The notes beneath the pieces were generated by a model that saw only the letters and a list, made by a program, of their open reading frames with translations, searched no databases and was not told the origin of the DNA. Positions 56,321 through 64,000 of a stretch of DNA of 64,000 nucleotides are shown one piece after another. A program made the position numbers and the translations under genes. Within the stretch, counting starts at the first letter, position 1, and the number at the start of each line of letters is the position of its first letter. The stretch spans positions 21,353,957 through 21,417,956 of the forward strand of contig CM057835.1 of NCBI GenBank assembly GCA_030068075.1, read 5' to 3'. The DNA is from Paguma larvata. Taxonomy: Eukaryota > Chordata > Mammalia > Carnivora > Viverridae.

Positions 56321-57183
56321 AACCATTCATACTTGTGCAAATATTAATTTGTCTGTTAAAATTTATCCCATGAATAAGGCACTAAAATTTCTCATCTGGA
56401 TCCCTAAATTCTTTGATTCATGTTTCATTCATTAGAGTTATATTCCAATATTTTTATTTTCATTTTAATTTTACTGATATTGTTTTCATTTTGTGTGCAT
56501 TTCACAATAAAATTTAATTCATTCATCATTTTGGGGTTTACCTCAAGTTTTTCTGATCATATTTTATGCTGCCATGATTTATTTAAAAAAATTTATAGAT
56601 TTGTTTTAGCCAAATCAAAATTTTCTAGGTCCTGGGCCAAATTTTACCAATAAATTTTTCATCAATATGTAGTCACTAACAAATTCTACTTGTGCTCACT
56701 TTCAGCTATTAGTTTTATTTTGGGTCTACTAATTCTCAAAAACTAACTTTTCCTACAATCTGATAAAATTTTTGTTTCAGTCAAAAAGGGAAAGCAAGAT
56801 AACTTGGTTAAAACATCATAATTTAATATGGGAAACAATGAGAAAGGCTGTAGAGAAGACTCCTTCCCTAGGTCAAAATGGAATTTCCTAACTCTTTCAG
56901 GGATTTGAATATTTGAACTGCAAGATAACTGAATCTATGAAATAGGAAATTACATGAACATTGCTTATGGAATACGTAGAAGCTGCCAAAGACAGTGTAT
57001 CACTCCTTACATCTCCACTCACATTAATAGACCTGCAGATCTATAGATGCAATATTGTTTGTTCTTCAGAAAGAATGATAAACCCTCGACCATGTGGAAC
57101 CATTCATACTTGTGCAAATATTAATTTATCTGTTAAAATTTATCCCATGCATAAGGCACTAAAATTTCTCATCTGGATCCCTA
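56321..57183 (+). repeat. 86-bp direct duplication, two copies 777 bp apart
   Basis: Copies at 56321-56406 and 57098-57183 match at 84 of 86 bases, both starting 'aaccattcatacttgtgc' and ending 'catctggatcccta'. Flanking bases do not match on either side. The 691 bp between them are not part of the repeat. Confidence 0.95.
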
Positions 57184-57852
57184 GTTAAGGCTCTAGAATC
57201 TGGATCCATGGATCTGTTTATCTCAACACTACAAATATGTCTACAGGAGGCGCCAGCTGCATGCATAATTCTATTTTTAGTTTCCAGAATTAATCTAGAG
57301 TTATGCTGGATTTACCACTGAGTAAAGACCAAAAGGAATCTGTTAACTTGTGTCCTGTTCATTGTTCGAAGACCAATTTCTATACTCTTTGTAGTGTAGT
57401 ATCGAGTCTATTGAAAAGATATACATTAATCTACAATCAGTTGGTTAAAGTATAGATTTAAAGCATGTACTTAAACAGAGAATGTCTTGTATATACCACC
57501 CAAGGCAAAACTATAATGAATAGTTAGGCAGATGTTGTGAGGGTTATTTTTTTTATTTAATCATTTTCTTCTTGGCCTCCACTTCCAGTATTTTGTTTCA
57601 TAGTTAAGAAAATATAGCTGGGAATAATTATCTCCAAATACAAATTATAAGCTTTATGCAACACAGGTAAGAATAAAATATTTTGAATAAGTTGGTATCT
57701 GGATCCTTATATATATTCAACTATATGGTCTTGTATACGTTATATATTGGATAAAGCTTCCAATACCTATTTTACATCTAAATGTCTATGGTGATCCAAA
57801 AACCCATTTACTAAAGTCTCAAGTATAGAATAAAATATTAAATGAAAGGTTA

Positions 57853-60216
57853 TAAGCATACTTTAGGGATATTGTGGGTTCAGTTCTAGAACACCGTAAT
57901 AAAGTGAATATTGCAATAAAGTAAGTTAAATGAACTTTTTGTTTCGCCGGTTCATATAAAAGTTATGTTTACACTATATTGCAATCTATTAAGTGTGTAA
58001 CAACATTATATAACACATTTTAATTTAAAAGTACTTTATTGAAAAAAATGCTAAGCATCAACTGGGCTTTCACCAAGTTGAAATCTTTTTCCAGTGGAAG
58101 GGTCTTGCCTTGATGTTAATGGATGCTCATTGATCAGGGTGGTGACTGCTGAAGGCTGGGGTGGCTGCGGCAATTTCTTCAAATAAAACAACAATGAAGT
58201 TTGTTGCATTGATTGATCGTTAGTTTCACAAATGATTTCTCTGTAGCATGTGATGCTGTTTGATAGTATTTTATCCAGAGTAGGACTTCTTTCAAAAATG
58301 GAGTCCACCCTCTCAAATTCTGCTGCTGGTTTTTCAACTAAGTCTATGTAATATCCCAGAACCTTGATTTTCATTTCAATAGTCTTCACAGCAGGGAAGA
58401 CCAGGAGTAGAATTCATTTCAAGAAATCACTTTCTTTGCTCATCCATAAGAAGTGACTCCTCATCTCTTGAGTTTTATCATAAGATTGGAGCAACTCAGT
58501 CTCATCTTCAGGCTCTACTTCTAGTTCTTGTTTCTTGCTATTTCCACCAACATCTGCAGTTACTTCCTCCACTAAAGTCTTGAACTCCTCCAAATCATCC
58601 ATAGAGGTTGGAATCAACTTCTTCTGAACTCCTATTAATGTTAGTATTTTGACTTTTCCCCATGAATCATAAATGTGCTTCGTGGCATCTAGAATAGTGA
58701 ATCTCTTCTAGAAGGTTTTCAATGGACTCTGCCCTATTGTATCAGAGGAGTCACTATCTGTGGCAGATTTGACCTTATATAATGTATTGCTTAAATAGTA
58801 AGACTAGGAAGTCAAAATTAGTCTTGATCCATGGGATGTTGTGCTAGCAGGCATGAAAACATGAATCTTGTCATGCATTTCCACGAGAGCTATTAGGTGA
58901 TCAGGTGCATTGTCACAGGTAGTAATATTTTGAAAGGAATTTCTTTTCTGGGCAGAATGTCTCAACAGTAGGCTTAAAATATTTAGTAAACCATGTTGTA
59001 AACAGATGTGCTGTCATCTAGGCTTTATTGTTGCATTTACACAGCATAGGCAAACTAGATTTAGCATGATCCTAAAGAGCCCTAAGATTTTCAGAATGGC
59101 AAATGAGCACTGGCTTCAACTTAAAGTCACCAGCTGGATTAGTCCCTAACAAGAGAGTCAGCCTGTCCTTTGAAGCTTTGACTTCCCCTCTCTAGCCATG
59201 AAAGTCCTAGATGGCAACGTCTTTCAATAGAAGGTTGTTTTATCTACATTGAAAATCTATTGTCTATTGTAGCCACCTTCATTAATTATCTTAGCTAGAC
59301 CTTTTGGATAACTTGCTGCAGCTTCTGTATCACCATCTGCTGCTTCTCTTTGCATTTTGATATTATAGGAATGGATTTTTTTCCTGAAACTTCATCAACC
59401 AACCACTGCTAGCTCTGAACTTTCCTCCTTCTGCAGCTTCTTCACCTTTCTCAGCCTTCACAGAATTGAAGAGATTTAGGGTCTTGCTCTCGATTAGGCT
59501 TTGACTTCAGAGAATGTTGGGGCTGGTTTGACCTTCTATCCAGCCCCTAAAAATTTCTCCCTATCAGCAGTCAGGCTGTTTCACTTTCTTATCACTTGTG
59601 TATTCATAAAATAAGTACTTTTAATTCCCTTTAAGCACTTTTCCTCTGCATTTACAAGCTTACTGATTGTTTGGGGCAAGAGGCCTAGCTTTTGGCCTGT
59701 CTTGGGTTTTGACGTATCTAACTCACTAAGCTTAATAACTCCTACCTTTGGACTTAAAATGAGACATGTATGACTTTCCCTTTAACTTTAACACTTAGCA
59801 GTCACTAGAGGGTTATTCATTGGCCTAATTTCAATATCTGTGTGTCTCTGGGAATAGGGAGGCCCGAGGAGAGGGAGAGAGATGTGGGAATGCCCTGACG
59901 GTAGAGCAGTCAGAACACATAGAACATTTCTAGGTTAAGTTTGCCATCTTATCTGAGCATGGTTCATGGCATCCCAAAACAATTACAATAGTATCAAGGG
60001 TCGCTGATCAGATAAGCATAACAAATATAATAGTAATGAAAAAAGTATGAAACATTGGAAAAATTACCAAAATGTGACACAGTGAATAAATGCTGTTGGA
60101 AAAGTAGGGCCAATACGTGGGTGACACAGGGTTGCCACAAACCTTCAATTTGTAAAAAAATATGTAGTATCTACAAAGCCCAATAAAGCAAAGTACAATA
60201 AAACAAGGTCTGCCTG
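57853..60216 (-). mobile_element. Tigger DNA transposon (Tigger1-like, pogo/Tc1-mariner), nearly full length, inactive
   Basis: The ends are diverged inverted repeats: 'taagcatactttagggatattgtgggttc' on the left and, read in reverse, CAGGCAGACCTTGTTTTATT on the right, compared with CAGGCATACCTCG for the family. The inner left end 'aataaagtgaatattgcaataaagt' and 'cttttgttt..gttcatataaaagttatgtttacac' are also Tigger1-like. Length is 2,364 bp against roughly 2.4 kb for the family. A TA lies immediately left (57851-57852), but the right-hand target TA is lost (AG). The decayed transposase gene is on the minus strand. Confidence 0.9.
58051..59560 (-). pseudogene. Tigger transposase remnant (DDE/pogo family), inactivated
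   Basis: Transposases of this family cut and paste their element at TA sites with a DDE-type catalytic triad. The C-terminal part is still partly open: 58051-58389 with GYYIDLVEKPAAEFERVDS, SNSITCYREIICE and LPQPPQPSA, and 58414-58617 with IPTSMDDLEEFKTLVEEVTA. A stop and frame break separate the two. Further upstream, at about 58896-58920, C-D-N-A-P-D-H keeps what looks like the second catalytic Asp. More of the protein can be followed in broken frames towards 59560, and the start is not resolved. Several stops make it non-functional. I see no sign that it has been taken up as a host gene. Confidence 0.88.
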
Positions 60217-61285
60217 AGCTCAAAACTATACTCAACAACTGGTTCCTTTATGTAAACTTCAACTGGCCGGAAGAATCATACACAGGACATAAAATTGTAT
60301 ATTCATATAATTACACTTAATGAAATTGGCTAATATTCCACGTTTTTTTCAGTATACACTCTACGATGATTTCAGATTTTAATAAACGAGGTCAGCATTG
60401 CATCCTATTTAAAATTTAATGATGTAATAATGTTTGAAACTTTCAAATAGTTGATTATTTGACACAGTGAGAAATGATAAGCACGATTTGTAGCTTTTCC
60501 TTTTTGTCTCTGCAAAGCAAACCCAAGCGCATCAAAAAGCAATTGTAAGTTTACAAGGCTCTCTATGGCTTAAACTAATGCTCCCAATATTGTACCGAAT
60601 TTTAGCACTCGCATCCCAGCAACAGTATTAAAAGAAGAAGTTATAGGCTATCACCTCAGTACTATATTTTCAAGGCATGTATATGAGCACGTAGTAATGA
60701 ACATTAAACTCACTGTAACTCGTAAGAATGAAATACAGTAGTTTTGGAAGAGCCATTTAATGCTCTAAGGCAATACAAATGAGTCCCGTGCTTCATTCAT
60801 AGAGAGATACAAGTATAATTGTAACTACATTCTCATGAAAAATAGCTACCTGATCCACAAGAGCCTTTTCTTCAAAAAAGTTTGGCTCAGACACATCTGA
60901 TCCACTGTAATCAAAGCACAAATGGTCTTCCTATCTCTACTCTTTTCTCATCCTAATACATTCCAAACATAGTGTCAGAGTCCCTAAATCGCCAAAGTTT
61001 TTACTTCACTTAAGAAACTCCAATGTCCCCAAATTTTTCCAATATATTCTTATACCCCAAAACTGGAACCCAAGGATGTAGCACCAGGCTCCTTCCAGGC
61101 TCATCGTCCACAACTCCTGTAAAATAATTCTTGGATCTATTGAACTGGTCTACTCTCTAAACCTGGCTTCCTCTTAATTATGTTTCTAATATCTCCTCTA
61201 AAAAACAAGAACAAACAAACTAACTAACCCTCTATCCTTAATCTACCTATCAAAATTGTGGTTATTCTTAACGTACTGATTCAAG
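60217..61285. other. Unassigned intronic sequence
   Basis: No exon or named repeat. Confidence 0.45.
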
Positions 61286-61466
61286 GAGCACCTGGGTGGC
61301 TAAGCATCTCACTCTTGGTTTTGGCTCGGGTCACAAGTCCACTTTGGGCTCTGCACTGTCAGCAGGTTCTGTTTGGGATTCTCTCTTTCTCTCTCTTTTT
61401 CTATCTCTCTCTGCCCTTCCCCTACTCATTTGGTGTGCGCTCTCTTTCAAAATAAATAAATAAATG
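61286..61466 (+). repeat. CAN SINE (feline type), forward, internally deleted
   Basis: 'ggagcacctgggtggctaagcatc' lacks the usual CAGTCGGTT between 'ggct' and 'aagc', and a second gap removes the part around 'gatctcac..ttcgagcccc'. The (TC)n and AAATAAAT tail are present. Confidence 0.92.
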
Positions 61467-61869
61467 TAAAATAAAAATAAAAGGTACTGCCTCAAAAAAA
61501 TTTCCTTTTCTCAAGTCTTGCTTACTGGAAATCATCTCACAAGTCTTCAGAATTTTTCCAGCACTGATGACTTACAGATAATATGACAATGTCAATTGTA
61601 TCGATGAAAGCCTGAAGACTGTTTACATGTTTCTATATGTAGTTGTTTTTTTTTTTTGAGGGAAGATATTTTATTTTATGTCTCCAGAGTATGTCAAATA
61701 TCTACTGAAAGAAAAACAAAATACACAAATATTTGCTGAGATTCTTTGTGATTCTAAATGTTTCAAAAGAGCATTGTAGATGCCTAGATGTTGATAACTG
61801 CATTTGAGTGTTGGTTCTGCCACAATCTAATATACTTGGTGGCAGTCTGGGAGGGTACAGAACACGCAT

Positions 61870-62040
61870 AGGTGCCAAATTACCTAGGGTCAGTTCCTTG
61901 CTTCGCCATTTAGCCAGCTGGCTGACTTCAGACAAGGTATCAGCTTTACCATTTGTACTATTATAAATCATGTTCCCTAATCCTCACAACAGCCTGTAAC
62001 TGTGTCTCTACTTTACACATGGAAGTAGAATAGGAGCAAA
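61870..62040. repeat. Possible MIR pieces
   Basis: 'cgccatttagccagctggctgacttcagacaagg' resembles forward MIR, and 'taatcctcacaacagcctgtaactg' resembles reverse MIR. Weak and possibly coincidental. Confidence 0.3.
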
Positions 62041-62735
62041 ACTCATTCAAATATTTATATTACGTATGACTTTTTTTCATGTTTAGTATTAAATGATTAT
62101 ATTTCTTAAAACACCTTATTTCCCCAATCTATGGAAATGCCTCAAGAGGAGTTTCTTCTTTAGATCAGTACTCCTACACTCCTCAACCCCCAAATAGCCA
62201 TATAGTGCTAGGTAAACTCTGTTGTTTGGTAAGTACATTCTGCCCTGGATTGAATTCTCAGAGACAAACTTCGACCTAAAATACTATGCTAATAAAAATA
62301 GCATACGGACCTTGTTTTAAAACAAACTTACTTTGGGTGCTTTCATGGAGGTACTTTCACTGTTAGCCTTGGTCCTGGGAAAGGCTGTCTCCAAGAATGA
62401 ATTGCACTCAAGCTTCCTACCTTCACAGCTAGTCTGGCCCAGGATGCTATAGCAGCTTTAATTCATCTAGTCATACCTGGACTTGCTGGAAGTGTTCCCT
62501 ACCAGTGAACTTGCAGGTCCATAATATCTGCACCTCTGTGCATTAACAAAGGCCACCACTTATTCCAGAGGGATTCATTTGGGAACTATGAAAAGGAGGG
62601 AACATACTGCTTTGAATTTGGAAAAGTCAGACACGTATGGGAGCTCCATTTTATCCCCTGTCCTAGAAATGGTAAACACAGCACTTATAATTCAAATGTT
62701 ACCAGTTCCTAATGTCAGCAAAAATGTCTGGGCTT
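62041..62735. other. Unassigned intronic sequence
   Basis: GC content is slightly higher than nearby (62330-62580), without a recognised repeat or exon. Confidence 0.4.
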
Positions 62736-62947
62736 GGGGCGCCTGGGTGGCTCAGTCAGTTGAGCGTCCGACTTCGGCTCAGGTGATGATCTCACCGTCC
62801 GTGAGTTTGAGCACCGCGCCGGGCTCTGGGCTGACAGCTCAGAGCCTGGAGCCTGCTTCGGATTCTGTGTCTCCCTCTCTCTCTGCCCCTCCCCGACTCA
62901 TGCTCTGTCTCTCTCTGTCTCAAAAATAAATAAACATTAAAAAAAAG
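62736..62947 (+). repeat. CAN SINE (feline type), forward, very close to consensus
   Basis: It keeps the CpG-rich head 'ggggcgcctgggtggctcag', 'cgtccgacttcggctcagg' and 'ctcaccgtccgtgag', plus a clean poly-A. Target-site duplication TGTCTGGGCTT at 62725-62735 and 62948-62958, within a slightly longer match including the A-run. It looks young. Confidence 0.96.
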
Positions 62948-62958
62948 TGTCTGGGCTT

Positions 62959-63460
62959 TAGTATCAGAAATTTTATTGATGTCGACTACTCTAATTATAG
63001 TTGTACAGTAAGCATTAAGTGTTGTTAGCAGGAGACATACAACCATTATGCAAGAACCATGGAAAGACAGATCTCGCCCTGTTTGTTCAGTTTTTGTACA
63101 AGATCCTTCAGTTATCCTGTAGTACTAATTTTAACACTAAAAGGATTCATTAAGCGTTCACTTATATATGTTACTTTGTTAATGTTCCTCAAGGCCTTTT
63201 AAACAGCCATAACCACAATTCTTTTCTAAAATGTTTACTTCCTATCCATGCAAGGAGGCAAGGTTTTACTCTTTTAAGCCCTTCACTAACACAGCACTTA
63301 AATACTTGGGATCTAACAATGCCAGTGCAATACCAGAATTCTCTGTTTCTCAGAGAGGCCTTCCCCCAAGCCTAGATAGACCCGATCATCTCTAGAGGAC
63401 ACCTTTGCACCGTTTACTTCCATTATAATTAATTAACTATAGCATTGATGTAATAACCAT
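62959..63460. other. Unassigned intronic sequence
   Basis: No exon or named repeat. Confidence 0.45.
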
Positions 63461-63464
63461 CTTC

Positions 63465-63592
63465 CTGGCTAATCTGTAAATTCCACAAAAGCAGGGCTAG
63501 GTCTGTCGTGTTCCGCACCCTGAGCACTTGGCACAGTGCATGGCATATGACTGTCCACCAAATATTTCTGAAGGAAAGAAATATGCAGTATC
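63465..63592 (+). repeat. L2 3' end fragment
   Basis: 'atctgtaaattccacaaaagcagggctaggtctgtcgtgttccgcaccctgagcacttggcacagtgcatggcatatgactgtccaccaaatatttctgaa' follows the L2 3' end (aagctccatgagggcaggga...gcctggcacatagtaggcactcaataaatatttg). Confidence 0.7.
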
Positions 63593-64000
63593 CATAAAAT
63601 AAGTTGTTGAGGCAAATATCACAGGCTCTAACCATGGGAAGTCTACGAAGGACATCAATGGCTAGGAGAGGCATAAACAGAAGGAGAAAGTATCTCTGCA
63701 GGAGGCATGATAAAGAGTGAAGGCTTATAAACATACGTGAAGTCAAACCATAAAGACTTTCATATGAAAAGAGATTGTGTTGGGGGAAAAAAGAGGCTAC
63801 GCCTAGTGCATCCATGAACTTTTTTACCAAGCCTCATAAGTTCAAACTGTAGACCAGTGATATACATTTGAAATGGGATTTCCCCATCCTTCCTTCCAAA
63901 TCAGTGTCCCCAGGAACAACATTACCAGTGGTCCCTGGGCCCGTCCCCATCCAGCTGGGATAGCCTGCTGCCATCAGTCAGATTCCAGCCAATACCTATT
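63593..64000. other. Unassigned intronic sequence
   Basis: The 133-codon minus-strand frame at 63429-63830 overlaps the L2 fragment and has no recognised domain, so I do not call a gene. Confidence 0.45.

Noticed and set aside
58051..58617. Possible host gene with conserved protein sequence on the minus strand
   Set aside because: The sequence matches the Tigger transposase C-terminus, lies inside transposon ends and is interrupted.
63429..63830. 133-codon minus-strand frame, the longest in the window
   Set aside because: It overlaps an L2 fragment, has no domain, and its composition looks random.

Overview
This is a mammalian, gene-poor and repeat-rich window from a cat-like carnivore (Feliformia, most likely Felidae). 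The lineage call rests on 19 copies of a tRNA-derived CAN SINE of the feline type: a head close to GGGGCGCCTGGGTGGCTCAG, a middle with 'GCTCTGTGCTGACAGCTCAGAGCC', a (TC)n stretch and an AATAAA-rich tail. It also rests on a carnivore-type LINE-1. There is no bacterial or viral gene content, no operon and no CRISPR array.

The only host gene I can support is DCC, the netrin-1 receptor, read on the minus strand. Three internal coding exons are visible with canonical splice sites and matching phases: 55267-54983 (Ig domain 2), 37999-37849 (first part of Ig domain 3) and 36657-36521 (second part of Ig domain 3). I number them exons 3, 4 and 5 by the known DCC layout. They are separated by introns of 16,983 and 1,191 bp. 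The window starts inside the preceding intron (55268-64000) and ends inside the following one (1-36520), so neither end of the gene is present.

Everything else is intronic. From left to right: 1-28 kb holds old L2, MIR, MER5A and L1 fragments, several SINEs, microsatellites and an MLT1-type LTR. 28.04-32.94 kb is one large composite LINE-1 insertion bounded by a perfect 19-bp target-site duplication, with nested SINEs and a SINE at its very 3' end. 33-36 kb has more SINEs. 40.1-41.7 kb is an old L1 in the opposite orientation. 44-54 kb is mainly single-copy DNA with microsatellites. 54.66-54.86 kb is a GGAA repeat 127 bp from the exon 3 donor. 57.85-60.22 kb is a nearly complete, dead Tigger DNA transposon. 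62.7 kb carries a very young-looking SINE.

I found no sign of a previously undescribed biological system. The observations most worth checking are the L1 insertion that seems to have carried a neighbouring SINE with it (3' transduction), an 86-bp near-identical duplication 777 bp apart in intron 2, and the microsatellite next to exon 3. Repeat family names come from recognition of consensus sequence by eye, so subfamily and exact ends are approximate.
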